Below are positions 8,910 to 19,223 of a stretch of 64,000 bases of DNA, one piece after another (within the stretch, counting starts at the first letter, position 1; each line of letters opens with the position of its first letter). This DNA comes from CAIWTU01 sp963815135 (GTDB taxonomy: Bacteria > Desulfobacterota > Desulfuromonadia > Geobacterales > Geobacteraceae), in the NCBI GenBank assembly GCA_963815135.1, contig CAWFFO010000011.1, positions 777,100 to 841,099 of the forward strand, in the 5' to 3' direction. Both the position numbers and the translations under genes were made by a program. The notes under the pieces were generated by a model. The model did not search any database. It saw only the letters and a program-made list of their open reading frames with translations, and was not told the origin of the DNA.

Positions 8910-11900
8910 TCACACCTCTATCCTGAACTCGGCGCCATTAGCCGTATTCCTGACCGAGATCCGTCCTCCCATATTCTTCTCAATAATCCCCTTGGACATG
9001 AAAAGCCCCACCCCGCTTCCGTGTTGCGGTCCTTTGGTCGTGAAATAGGGGTCGAATATCTTGTTGATGATCTCTTCCGGGATTCCTCCGGCATTGTCCG
9101 AAATGGTAACAACTGCCCTGCTGTTCTCGGTGGTCATGTTTATGATAACTTCCGGGGCGCTGATCTTCCGTTCCGCGAAGGCATCCCTGGCATTGATGAG
9201 AATGTTGAGGAGTACCTGGGAGAATTCGTTGGGGAAACCGTTGATGACCGGGTCGTGCTCCGTGTTGACTTCTATCTTGATTTCCCGGCTCCTGAAGCTG
9301 TCCTCGATCAGGGTCAGGGTTTTTGCGACCGCATCACCCGCACGGAACGCGATCCTCTCTTTGTCTGGCCTGAAATAATTGCTGAAATCCTCGATTGTCT
9401 GGGACATGTGCTGAATTATCCCCGTGGCCTTCTCTTCCAGGGAAGCAAGGTTTTCCGTGTCGAGTTCCCCTTTCTCATGCATAATCGGCAGCATTTGGAT
9501 GATGAGACTCAGCGTATTTAGGGGCTGACGCCATTGGTGGGCGATGTTACCGATCATCTCGCCCATGGCCGCCTGGCGGCTCTGGTGCAGGAGGAGCTGA
9601 TCCTTTTCCCTGAGTTCCGCTGTTCTCTCATACACCTTGATCTCCAATTCGTCGTGGGCCTTCCGCAGTGCATCCTCCATACGCTTACGCTCGGTTATAT
9701 CGCGGGCAATATGGACGGAGCCGATACTTTTTCCATTTTTATCCAGAAGCGGGGTCGTGGTGACCACGAAATCGCCTCCCAGCCTTTCCTCGTGCAGCTC
9801 CAGGATATGTTCACTGCCATCTTCAATTGTTCTAGTATGCGGGCAGAATCGTGGCGGGCCGGATGTCCCGTGAACAGCTTCATAACAGGGGAGTCCGATG
9901 CAATCCTCGGGTTTGAGCCCCAGGCGCTTTGCCGTCGCCTTGTTGACCCGCACTACCCTGTGCTGGTTGTCTATGATAGAAATCATGTCGGGTACGCTGT
10001 CGAAGGTCCGTTCCCAGTCTTCCTTGACCCGATAGGCTGCTTCTTCTGCCTGCTTCCGCTTGGTTATGTCACGACCGTAAAGGTTGACATAGTTGCGCTC
10101 CGGCAAAGGAACCACGTTGAACGAAATGTCACGCCCGTCGGATTCGATTTCGTGTTCCCGTGTAATTCCGTCAGCAAGGGCATCCTCGATGCACCGGCAA
10201 AAATGGTCGGGGATGTCCCTGCCGAAGGTCGTTCTCCACTGTGAGAGCAAGCGTTCGGCGGAGCGGTTGGCAAAGAGAATGGTCCCGTCCCGTCTGATCC
10301 TCAGTACAGGTGAAGGATTCTCCTGCGGGAAAAGCGCAGCGCTGCGGATCTCGTCTTCGGCGCGTCTCAGTTCGGTGATATCCACCAGCGTGACCACGAT
10401 GCCGTCGATATCCCCTTGCAAGGACCGGTAGGGAAGAATCCGCATGATGAAGTGCCTGCCATCCTCCAGTGAGGCAACCTCCCGCTCGATGGGAACGAGC
10501 TTCTCCATCACTTCCAGGGTGTCCCGTTGAAAGTCCGACCAGTCGATGGTCCCGGAAAGGTGGCGGAAGGGGCGGCCGATATCGGCAGGAATCAGATTCA
10601 GAACGGCGGCCATGGCGGGAGAAAAGCGTTTGATGGTAAGATTTCGATCGAGGAAGATGGTGGCGACCCCGGAACTGGCGAAATGGTTTTCCATGTCGCT
10701 GTTGGACTGGTTCAGTTCTTCGATATTACCCTGGAGTTCTGCGTTGACAGTGGCCAACTCCTCGTTCAGGGCCTGGAGCTCCTCCTTGGACGCTTCCAGT
10801 TCTTCGTTGGTGGACTGAAGCTCCTCGTTGGCCGACTGGAATTCTTCATTGATGGACATCAGATCTTCATTTGCAGCCATGAACCCGTCGTTGGAGGCTT
10901 CCAGCTGTTCGGTGGTGAACCGGAGCTGTTCATGTGTAATCCTGAGTTGTTCTTCCAGCTGGCGGATCAGTGTTTCCCTGGAGAATTCATCTTCAGGGAG
11001 CGCCTCTTTGTCGGAAGGATTCCGCGTGATGTCGGGGGATGAGTCGGTGGCTGATGGCACCTCCAGTATGACAAGCGCCAGATTCCCGTAGGAAGGATGG
11101 GCAATCAGCGGTTCAACCAATACGTTGATGTTTGTTTCCCTTTCCTCATTCGTCAGTCTTACTCCCTGGAACAGCACCGGCTTTTTTTCCGCAAATGATT
11201 TGTAGATAGCGGCCCGCAAGGCAGGCCTCAGCGTTTCACCGGCCATTTTCAGGATGTCGGTTGTCGGCTCACCCACGGGGACTTCCAGATAGGGTCTGGT
11301 CCTGGAGGATATGTGAAGTACCTCGTATCTCTCGTTTACCACCACGCAAGGGGGCGAATAGCGCTCCAGAAGAATCCGTTCTGCGGCCGCCCCTGGTGCG
11401 GGACTTTCCAGACCGGCGGGTAATCTGGGAGTAATCCCCCTGCCGGGCTTCCTTACCGGTGCAGTGAATGGCAAAAAGATGTCTTCCCGCCGGCAGCTCT
11501 CCCGACGCTGGTAGATCTTCCATTTCTTGTTAACAGGTGTAAATAGTTCAGAGTTTTGGCCAACCGTTTCGGAGGCCCCGAGAAAAAGAAACCCGCCCGG
11601 TTTCAGCGCAAGATGAAAGAGTGATATGAGGCGTTTCTGCATGTCCGGGTTCAGGTAGATGAGGAAATTGCGGCAGACGAGGAGGTCGAGGCGGGAAAAA
11701 GGCGGGTCCTTGATGATGCTGTGGTTGGCGAACAGGATCATCTCCCGCAGATCCTTCACCGTCTGCCAGTGGCCCCTGGACCAGGTAAAGAAATTATTGA
11801 GCCGCTCTTCTCCCACATCCATGACGATATCACCGGTATAACACCCTGACCTCGCCTGGGCGACAGCTGCTTCGTCGATGTCTGTCGCGAATATCTTTAC

Positions 11901-12997
11901 CCCGGTGTTCAGCTTTTCCTTCTTCAGATGTTCCCGGACCAGCATGGCGACAGAGTATGCCTCTTCGCCGGTAGCGCAGCAGGCATGCCAGATCCGGACC
12001 GGATTCTCCGGATCCCTGTTGGCGAATATACCCGGGATGATCTCGCAGCGCAGGGTCTCGAATGCCTCCCGGTCGCGAAAGAAACCTGGTCACTCCGATC
12101 AATATTTCCTGTGCGAGGGCCTGTGCTTCATGCGGGTCATATTCAAGAAGCGAGAGATATTTCCTGAGCCCTCCGGACTCGTTCACCGCCATTCGTCGCT
12201 CGATCCTTCGCATGACTGTGTTTCTCTTGTATGAACTGAAGTCATGGCCTGTGACGGACTTTACTGCGGCGAAAATGGAGTCCAGGTCTTCATCCAGACT
12301 TGTGGTCAGACATGCCTGCTTCGGGATTTTGCATCTTCCCCTGGCAATTTCGGCCAGCTTTACCGGCAATGTCTTCCATGGTCAGAACCAGGTCGGCGGC
12401 GTCGGTGGCAATGACGTTGGCAGGCATCGGAGGGTTGATGGCAGTCTCCGGCTTTTGCGCAAGGACCGTTCCACCTTTTTCCTTTATCCTTTTAACCCCT
12501 TCGGCGCCGTCCGTCCCGAAACCGGAGAGAACCACGGCGACGGCGTGTTTCCCGAAATCGGTGGCCAGCGAGGTGAAGAAGCGGTCAATGGGATGATGCA
12601 TTCCCGCAGTTCTGCCGGGTTGCCTTGCAACATGAAGTTTGCCGCTGCTCACGGTCATCTCCGTGCCGGGGGGGATTACGTAAGCCACATTCGGCAGAAG
12701 GCTCATTCCGTCTTCGGCAGTCAGAACCTTCATTGGCGTGTAGCGCCTCAGATGATCGGCAAGGAGCGCCGGGCCGTCCGGGGGGAAGTGCATGATCACC
12801 ACATAAGAGAGGTTGCAGTCTGCGGGAAGAGTTGTGAAGATGTGTTCCAGGGGTTCCTGCCCCCCCGCGGATGCACCGAAAGCGACGACAAAACAGGGTT
12901 CTTTCGGGTGTCCCTCAAGGCATCCATTGTTTGAAAAGTCGCTGTCAGTGCCGGTCGGCACTGGCTCTTCCGCTGCTGTCGTCCCGGGGTTATCCAT
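8910..12997 (-). pseudogene. CheB-CheR-PAS-histidine kinase fusion (two frameshifts)
   Basis: Large chemotaxis-type fusion of about 1,360 residues. The N-terminus is a CheB methylesterase domain (GASAGG, catalytic Asp in GFGTDGAEG). A CheR methyltransferase follows (MRRIERRM, IFATDID, VCRNFLIYL), then a long coiled coil rich in SxNEELQS/TNEELEA repeats, several PAS domains and a C-terminal kinase with His in GNIAHQWRQPLN and an ATPase domain. CheB joins CheR only after removing an extra T near 12375, and CheR is restored by removing one base near 12083 (RFFRDREAF). The start at 12997 has a strong GGAGG upstream. There is no receiver domain. Such fusions modify receptors and signal through an unidentified partner. 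The indels look like sequence errors. Confidence 0.85.
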
Positions 12998-13521
12998 ACA
13001 GGTCTCCTCCCACCTTCAACTTAAAACCAGTTGCCTCCGGCAATGGCGGGTAAATCGACGGAGTCTCAGCCGTGCTGCGGTTTGTTCCGATGTCCTTCGC
13101 AATATAGCAGGGTTTTTATCGTTCACAAGCTCTTGGAAATCGGCAGTTCCAATTCCTTGATCATTTTCAACCGAATTTAAGCACATACCATATCATGAAT
13201 CAAGCAAACATATGGAAAAAGGTATACTTCATGTTTAATTTTGAATGCTTTAAAAATAATTACCAGGGACTCTCGCTATCATTCCCGTGAAAGCGGGATT
13301 ACGGGAAATGCAGGTGGTTAAAAACAAAATGGTTTCTATCATTGCATCACCACTAAGGCCAGGGCGACATGCGGTCACCGGAATGAAGACTTTTTGCCGG
13401 TCCGTATTTATCGGAGGGTACGGATGCCACGGAAAAGAGATAATAGCTGCGCGCTACGGTATAAAGAATGATGCGCTGGGAAGTTGAGGGATAAGGGTTA
13501 TCGGCGAAGGGTCATCCCTTC
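12998..13521. other. Intergenic region, no convincing gene
   Basis: Spacer upstream of the chemotaxis fusion, AT-rich around 13150-13260. It includes one copy of a dispersed element (ATTCCCGTGAAAGCGGGATT near 13281). A 66-codon open frame at 13287-13487 has no recognisable features and is not called. Confidence 0.4.
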
Positions 13522-13674
13522 TCATTTTTTCGGTCTGAACCGGCCAATACATGTGTCGGCCTTGCCGAGAAGCTCGCGGCTCAATGGTTTCAGTATGTAG
13601 TGATCAAAGAGATGTTCAACCTCAATGGGGAGGTCAACCTTAAGGGTGAATGAGAATGGGCCGGCCTGAAATTG
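13522..13674 (-). pseudogene. Possible gene fragment without start codon
   Basis: An open stretch of about 50 codons that reads like real protein (for example FSFTLKVDLPIEVEHLFDHY) and ends with a stop at 13522. It has no ATG or GTG start and is preceded by an in-frame stop. It may be the 3' remnant of a decayed gene downstream of the cytochrome operon; no family is recognised. Confidence 0.2.
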
Positions 13675-13715
13675 TCACCAATCGGGAGAATTATTGTCGC
13701 TGTATTGCTTCGGAA

Positions 13716-14528
13716 TCAGTCCCGGGTTTCGCGCCGGTAGGTCCTGTGGATAAGCAGGGCCAGTAATCCCCCGCAAAGCAGCAGGACAACCGCGATGCCG
13801 CCCCATATCTTGCGCATATGAAGTTCATTTTCAATTGACGAGACCTGGCTCCGGATTTTTGCAAGTTCAGTCTGGAAACCGGCCGTCTGGCTGCGTACCT
13901 TCTCCACATCGACGCTATGGAACAGGCGGTGGAACCGGTTGCGCAGAGAGAAAAGTTCTCCATTCATTTCCTTGGTGTCAATCCCCAGTCGGTGCAGGTC
14001 TGCCAGTTGCCGCTCCATTTTGACGATCATACCATCGGTGGCGACCACCGCGGACTTGATTTCCTCCGCCCGGCCGTAGCTGTGGCACCGGGTGCAACTC
14101 TTGGTATTGATAAGTCCGGGTGAGGCAACGACCACATGGTGGTTGCTGTGACAGGTTACGCACTGCGGGCCTCCATGGCCCAGTGCCCTACCGTGGGCGC
14201 TTTTCAGGTAATCCTCTTCCACGCCGATGTGACAGCGACCGCAGAAATCCGGGATAGCCGTCTCCGATGGTTTGCCGAGGAAACCCCGCGCCGGGCTCAT
14301 GGCCATGGCCATATCTGTCGGATCTCCTCCGTGGCAGTTGTTACAGGAAATGCCGTTGGCCTCATGAACGCTTCCCCGCCATAGTTTCACCGGTTCCCCA
14401 AGCCGGCCCGGCAGTGAGCCGTGACATTGGATGCAGACGGTGTCCTGGGCATGGAGAATGCCGGGGAGCAGCATTGGTAGAAGAAGCAGACAGAACCTTG
14501 CCAGTGATTTCACACAGGTCCCTCTCAT
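13716..14528 (-). CDS. Pentahaem cytochrome c of the bc-type complex
   Basis: 270 residues: signal peptide (MRGTCVKSLARFCLLLLPML), five CxxCH motifs (CIQCH, CNNCH, CGRCH, CVTCH, CTRCH) in the first 170 residues, a helical coiled region and a C-terminal membrane helix ending LLALLIHRTYRR. The ATG at 14528 overlaps the cytochrome b stop as ATGA, showing coupling in an operon Rieske-cytb-cytc. It likely takes electrons from the Rieske/b module to periplasmic carriers. A longer upstream extension in this frame is only a shadow of cytochrome b. Confidence 0.9.
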   Translation of the reverse strand: MRGTCVKSLARFCLLLLPMLLPGILHAQDTVCIQCHGSLPGRLGEPVKLWRGSVHEANGISCNNCHGGDPTDMAMAMSPARGFLGKPSETAIPDFCGRCHIGVEEDYLKSAHGRALGHGGPQCVTCHSNHHVVVASPGLINTKSCTRCHSYGRAEEIKSAVVATDGMIVKMERQLADLHRLGIDTKEMNGELFSLRNRFHRLFHSVDVEKVRSQTAGFQTELAKIRSQVSSIENELHMRKIWGGIAVVLLLCGGLLALLIHRTYRRETRD

Positions 14529-15625
14529 GAGTAGTGTCCCCAGATGGAGATACCGATAATAAGCAGTACTCCGAGCACAAAGCATGCCACGAACACCGGC
14601 CTGCGGGACGGCCGCCGCTCCGGTCCGCGGTCGATGAACGGGAGCAGGGCAAGAAAAGTCATCAGAGCCGCCTGAACGCCTAATCCAAGAACCTTGCTCG
14701 GAAAAATCTTCAACGTCTGGTAGGCCCACAGGAAGTACCACTCAGGCTTGATATGTGCCGGAGTGACGAAGGGATTTGCCGGCTCCAGAGATTCAGGGGG
14801 GAGAAAGACCCAGGGCGCATAGATGACCACAGCCACCAAGGCTGCCAGAAAGAAATAGATTATAGCCATGTCTTTGGTTGTGTAATCAGGAAAGAAAGGT
14901 ATGCCGCCCGGATGATCCTGATGATGGAAGCTTCCACTGGGTTCCCATGGCCTGTATTCGGGGCCGAAAGGAGGGCTGGAAACCCCTGCCCGGCGTACGC
15001 AGAACAGATGGAGACCTACCAGCAGGCCGAGCAGCAGGGGCAGTCCCATCACGTGCAGGGCGAAAAATCGTCCCAGAGTGACGTCGCCGACCATTGCTCC
15101 TCCACGCAGGAAACGCACCACCTGATCGCCGATGAACGGAACGGCTCCGGCAGCGTCGGTGGCAACCGTGGTTGCCCAGAAGGAGAGCTGGCTCCACGGG
15201 AGAAGGTAGCCCGTCAGACAGAGGCCAAGAGCCACATTAAAGAGAAGGAATCCTGAAAGCCAGGTCAGCTCCCGAGGCCGGTAGTAGCTTTTCATGAACA
15301 GAACAGAGAGCATGTGAAGCAACAACGCGATTACGATCATGTTCGATCCGACCACGTGCAGATAACGGATAAGCCAGCCGTATGGAACTCCGTTCATGAG
15401 TCTTGTAACGCTCTGAAAGGCCTCCGACTGGTCTGGAACGTAGTGGATCAAGAGCAGGGTGCCGGTGACGAACTGCACCATGAAGAGAGTGATGAGCACT
15501 GCCCCCAATGTGTACCAGATATTGATATTGCGGGGAAGCAGGTACCTGGTCAGGTTCTGTTCCAGGATATCCTTTACCCCCAGCCGCAGGTCGAGCCAGT
15601 CAACGATTTTCTTTTGCCAGGTCAT
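14525..15625 (-). CDS. Cytochrome b subunit of bc-type quinol oxidase complex
   Basis: Single polypeptide of 366 residues combining the N-terminal b-haem bundle and C-terminal part, as in bc1. The haem-ligating His pairs are visible in RYLHVVGSNMIVIALLLHML and in FALHVMGLPLLLGLLVGLH. The Qo-site motif appears as PEWYFLWAYQ. Many hydrophobic helices are present. Upstream is the Rieske gene (9-bp gap), downstream a pentahaem cytochrome. Together they oxidise menaquinol and pass electrons to periplasmic cytochromes. Confidence 0.95.
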   Translation of the reverse strand: MTWQKKIVDWLDLRLGVKDILEQNLTRYLLPRNINIWYTLGAVLITLFMVQFVTGTLLLIHYVPDQSEAFQSVTRLMNGVPYGWLIRYLHVVGSNMIVIALLLHMLSVLFMKSYYRPRELTWLSGFLLFNVALGLCLTGYLLPWSQLSFWATTVATDAAGAVPFIGDQVVRFLRGGAMVGDVTLGRFFALHVMGLPLLLGLLVGLHLFCVRRAGVSSPPFGPEYRPWEPSGSFHHQDHPGGIPFFPDYTTKDMAIIYFFLAALVAVVIYAPWVFLPPESLEPANPFVTPAHIKPEWYFLWAYQTLKIFPSKVLGLGVQAALMTFLALLPFIDRGPERRPSRRPVFVACFVLGVLLIIGISIWGHYS

Positions 15626-15634
15626 GGTCGCCTC

Positions 15635-16054
15635 CTATCCGATCACGATCTCGTTATCCCGCACACTTACCGGATAGGATTCGAGAGGTTTGGGGGGCGG
15701 CCCGCCGAGCACCTTGCCCGATGGGGAATAAGTTCCGCCATGACAGGGACAGAGAAACTCTTCCTTGTCCGGTACCCACTTTACGATGCAGCCAAGATGG
15801 GTGCAGACAGCGGAGAGGGCGATGAACTCGCCTGCTTTCTGTTGCAGGACAACAGCCGGATGCCCGCGGAACGTGAAAAAGTGAGTCCCGCCTACCGGCA
15901 CCAGGTTGCGGGCGATCTCGGTTTTTTCATCTTTTCCCGGCCCTTTTTCCGGAGCAAGATAGCGCCAGATGGGCCTGAGTGCGGCTGCCGCCAGGGCAGC
16001 GGTTATTCCGCCAAGGCAAACTCCCAGGAATTTTCTTCTGCTTTCACTGTGCAT
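15635..16054 (-). CDS. Rieske 2Fe-2S protein
   Basis: 139 residues with a twin-arginine-like N-terminus (SESRRKFLGVCLGG) and a membrane anchor. The C-terminal Rieske fold has both cluster-binding boxes, CTHLGC and CPCHGG. First gene of the minus-strand bc-type operon; its promoter should lie in the spacer shared with fbp. Function as the high-potential electron acceptor from quinol at the Qo site is established for the family. Confidence 0.95.
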   Translation of the reverse strand: MHSESRRKFLGVCLGGITAALAAAALRPIWRYLAPEKGPGKDEKTEIARNLVPVGGTHFFTFRGHPAVVLQQKAGEFIALSAVCTHLGCIVKWVPDKEEFLCPCHGGTYSPSGKVLGGPPPKPLESYPVSVRDNEIVIG

Positions 16055-16298
16055 TTTTCATCCGTAAATAGTCTTTGTATCAAGTCAATGGATAGAATGA
16101 AGCAAACATGGGTTTGGTCCATCGCGGTGAGAAGGGAAAGTGAATTCCCGAATTCATAATAAAATATCATTTAAATTGCGTGAGTCAACCAGATTAAACG
16201 AACCACGTGTTTTCCTGTAGTTTTTACTTGATTTGAGGGCATATTTACTTTACTCTTTAAGCGTTTCACACTTTGCGATGTAATGATCAGGAGCACTT
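16055..16298. other. Divergent promoter region between the bc operon and fbp
   Basis: AT-rich spacer of 244 bp between oppositely oriented genes. It must hold both promoters, but no operator was identified by eye. Confidence 0.5.
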
Positions 16299-17240
16299 AT
16301 GCACGGCGATCCAGGCACGACAAAATTCCAGATAGACCTTCGCAGGCATCTTCGGGAACAGGCCATCTCCGACAACCTTGTACACCTCATTTGCGAAATA
16401 GCCGAAGCCAGCAAGTATGTGATAAATGCTGTTCGTACCGGTGATCTGGGAGTTGCCGGAACCTCTAACCTTTACGGAGAAGAACAGCTTGCCCTTGATG
16501 TACTTTCGGACCGGATCATCAGAAAGCGGCTTGTCCATTCCGGTGTGGTATGCAGCATCGTTTCCGAGGAAATGGACGAGATCCTCATGGTCCGGGAGCC
16601 ATCGGAAGAGTTGTTTTCGGTTGCCTATGATCCCCTTGACGGTTCGTCGCTGGTGGATGTAAATCTTGCAGTCGGAACCATAGTCTCCATATATTCCGGC
16701 GGCGATCTTTTTCTGCCGGGACGCAATCAGGTTGCGGCACTCTATGTCCTCTACGGTCCCAGGGTTACTCTGGTATATTCGGTCGGCAAGGGTGTACATG
16801 AATTTACCATGAACCACCTCATGGAATTCACCCTGACCCGTGAAAACATCAGCATGCAAGAGTCCGGAAATATATATTCTCCCGGAGGCCAGCGCAACAA
16901 GTACAGCAAAGGTGTGGAGAATTTTGTCCGATATCTGGAAGCCAAGGGGTCCAAATTACGTTATTCCGGTGGTCTTGTCCCGGATTTTAACCAGGTGCTG
17001 CTGAAAGGGAAAGGCATCTTCATGTATCCTGCGCTGAACGGGAGTCCTGACGGAAAGCTGCGCCTGCTGTATGAACTGAACCCCATGGCGTTTCTGATGG
17101 AGCACGCGGGGGGATCCGCCAGCAACGGCACAATACCGATACTTGATATCAAGCCTGAAAGCCTGGACCAGAGGTCCCCGGTATTTATCGGTTCTCCCGA
17201 GGATGTAAGCAAAGCGATAGAGTACATAAATGAAGTTTAA
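16299..17240 (+). CDS. fbp: Class I fructose-1,6-bisphosphatase
   Basis: Hydrolyses fructose 1,6-bisphosphate in gluconeogenesis. The 313-residue protein shows metal-binding SEE (IVSEEMDE), the DPLDGSS signature, and substrate-site regions around YSGGLVPDFNQ and KLRLLYELNPMAF. The ATG follows CAGGAG. Slightly shorter than many family members but complete at both ends. Monocistronic or followed by the small acidic gene 33 bp downstream. Confidence 0.95.
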   Translation: MHGDPGTTKFQIDLRRHLREQAISDNLVHLICEIAEASKYVINAVRTGDLGVAGTSNLYGEEQLALDVLSDRIIRKRLVHSGVVCSIVSEEMDEILMVREPSEELFSVAYDPLDGSSLVDVNLAVGTIVSIYSGGDLFLPGRNQVAALYVLYGPRVTLVYSVGKGVHEFTMNHLMEFTLTRENISMQESGNIYSPGGQRNKYSKGVENFVRYLEAKGSKLRYSGGLVPDFNQVLLKGKGIFMYPALNGSPDGKLRLLYELNPMAFLMEHAGGSASNGTIPILDIKPESLDQRSPVFIGSPEDVSKAIEYINEV

Positions 17241-17273
17241 CCTGCATCTTGAAAATTAAACAGAAGGTAGCCC

Positions 17274-17561
17274 ATGGCTGAGGAATTAAAAACTAAAAGG
17301 CTTTGTTCGGAAATCCAGCTTTTTGATCTCTGTTCCAAAGACACCTGCAAGCTGAAGAATGGCCGTTTTTGTACTGATGATGCATTGCTTGCTAAATTCG
17401 AAGCGATTAGCGAGGAGGACGTTTTGCGGGACCAGTTAATCGATGATTCGGATGATTATGACGACTCCGATGACACGGATCATGATGACGACTCCGATGA
17501 AACTGATTATGATAACGGCTGCTTCGATGATTTTGATGGTGAAGAAGACAGGGATGAATAG
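17274..17561 (+). CDS. Small acidic protein of unknown function
   Basis: 95 residues. The first half has four Cys (LCSEIQLFDLC, TCKLKNGRFC) that could bind a metal. The second half is an Asp-rich tail with DD, DSDD and DDD runs. A good Shine-Dalgarno (GAAGG) precedes the ATG, and a terminator follows, so it is a real gene that may share a transcript with fbp. No function is recognised; the Cys pattern plus acidic tail is consistent with a small metal-binding or protein-binding factor. Confidence 0.7.
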   Translation: MAEELKTKRLCSEIQLFDLCSKDTCKLKNGRFCTDDALLAKFEAISEEDVLRDQLIDDSDDYDDSDDTDHDDDSDETDYDNGCFDDFDGEEDRDE

Positions 17562-17615
17562 CGATATGGCCGGGTTTATCGTTGATTCAATTACGGCTTC
17601 AGTGCAAAATACCAG

Positions 17616-17643
17616 GCCGCTTGCAAATGAGCGGCTTTTTTTT
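17616..17643 (+). terminator. Rho-independent terminator after the acidic protein gene
   Basis: GCCGCT/AGCGGC stem with an 8-nt loop followed by eight T residues. Clear intrinsic terminator for the fbp-acidic protein unit. Confidence 0.9.
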
Positions 17644-17693
17644 GACTAAAAAAATGACAATGAATAATAAAGTATTAATCAGGTGTAATTGTT

Positions 17694-19145
17694 ATGAAAA
17701 GTAAACTTCTTATACTGGATGACGATCTTTCGATTCTGGAACTGTTGAATGCCGTTTTTGAAGATGAGGGAATGGATATACTGCTGCAGAGCGACTGTGA
17801 TTCCGCCATAGAGTGCGTGCGGAACGAACACCCCAATGTCGCCATACTGGATATCTGTCTGCCGAAGAAGTCCGGTCTCGACGTGCTCCAGGAGATCAAG
17901 AAGATTGATCCGGGTTTGTCGGTCATCATGACGACCGGTTTCCGGACAACCAGGAATGCAATCGAGGCGATGAAACATGGTGCTTACGATTACCTGACCA
18001 AGCCGTTCGAGATAGAGAAGATTAAAACAGTTGTGGAAAAAGCACTGGAATGCAATCTGCTGAACCGCAAGGTCAGATTTTCAGGGACCAACAACGAGCA
18101 ATTTTCCGAAGACGAGCTGGAAGAAGATATAATGATCGGCTCGACACCGGGCATGATTCAGATATGGAAAATGGTTGGAAAAGTAGCTGACTCGGACACC
18201 ACCGTCCTCATCCAGGGAGAAAGCGGCACGGGAAAAGAGCTGCTGGCAAGGGCAGTTTACAATAATTCCCGACGGAACAATAAACCATTCCTGGCGGTGA
18301 ATTGTGCGGCGCTCCCGGAAAACCTGCTGGAGAGCGAACTTTTCGGTCATGAAAAAGGGGCGTTCACCGATGCCCACACGCGCAAAATCGGAAAGTTCGA
18401 ACAGTGCGACGAGGGCACAATATTTCTCGATGAAATAGCCGAAATGAGTCTGTGGAACCAGGGAAAGCTTCTGCGCGTGCTGGAAAACCAGGAGTTCGAA
18501 AGGGTTGGCGGCAACGAGACCATAAAAGTCGATGTGCGGGTAATCGCCGCCACCAATGCCAGCCTTCTTTCCGCTGTTCGGGAAAAGAAATTCAGGATGG
18601 ACCTTTTTTATCGCCTCAGGGTCGTGTCGTTTTTTCTCCCTCCTCTCAGGGAAAGGCTCGATGATCTCCCCATACTTGCCGATTTGTTCATCAGGAAATA
18701 TGCCCGCAAATACAACAAGACAGTGAACGGAATATCACCTGCGGCAATGGAACACCTGCTCGAACTGCCATGGGAAGGAAATATCCGTGAATTGAAAAAT
18801 ATCATCAATTCGTCGGTGCTTTTCTGCAAGGGGGAAATCCTCGTTCCCGAAGATTTCGAATCTTTTCAGCAGACCAGGAGCAAGGCGAAGAAAATAAACC
18901 CTGAAATGTTCGGCAATAACTATTATGAGGCTTTTCTCTCAATGCTGCAGCCTTCTTTCAATGATATATGCGACAAATACTCCGGCAATGTTTTCGAGAA
19001 TATGACGATTGGCCTGGAAAAAGCCGTGATACGCATGGCCATGGAAAAAACCGGACACAACCAGGTGTTGGCTGCCAAGATTCTCGGAATCAGCCGCAAT
19101 ACCCTGAGGGACAGGCTGGAAAAGTATAAGTTCGGGACGGGGTGA
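17694..19145 (+). CDS. NtrC-family sigma-54-dependent response regulator
   Basis: 483 residues: receiver domain (ILDDD, phospho-Asp in AILDICLPKKSG, Lys in LTKPFE), AAA+ domain with Walker A GESGTGKE and Walker B GTIFLDEIAEM, and a C-terminal Fis-type helix-turn-helix (NQVLAAKILGISRNTLRDRL). The sigma-54-contact loop reads GAFTDA, not the canonical GAFTGA. No histidine kinase is adjacent, so its partner and targets are unknown. A terminator separates it from the upstream gene. Confidence 0.93.
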   Translation: MKSKLLILDDDLSILELLNAVFEDEGMDILLQSDCDSAIECVRNEHPNVAILDICLPKKSGLDVLQEIKKIDPGLSVIMTTGFRTTRNAIEAMKHGAYDYLTKPFEIEKIKTVVEKALECNLLNRKVRFSGTNNEQFSEDELEEDIMIGSTPGMIQIWKMVGKVADSDTTVLIQGESGTGKELLARAVYNNSRRNNKPFLAVNCAALPENLLESELFGHEKGAFTDAHTRKIGKFEQCDEGTIFLDEIAEMSLWNQGKLLRVLENQEFERVGGNETIKVDVRVIAATNASLLSAVREKKFRMDLFYRLRVVSFFLPPLRERLDDLPILADLFIRKYARKYNKTVNGISPAAMEHLLELPWEGNIRELKNIINSSVLFCKGEILVPEDFESFQQTRSKAKKINPEMFGNNYYEAFLSMLQPSFNDICDKYSGNVFENMTIGLEKAVIRMAMEKTGHNQVLAAKILGISRNTLRDRLEKYKFGTG

Positions 19146-19223
19146 AAAAGTTTAAGGTTCAATGTTCAGGGTTATTACTTTGGGCGTTGAAGGTTGACCA
19201 TTTTATATGACAGGAGCAATGTT

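Noticed and set aside
13287..13487. 66-codon open frame upstream of the chemotaxis fusion
   Set aside because: No Shine-Dalgarno, no domain-like sequence, and it includes a dispersed intergenic repeat.
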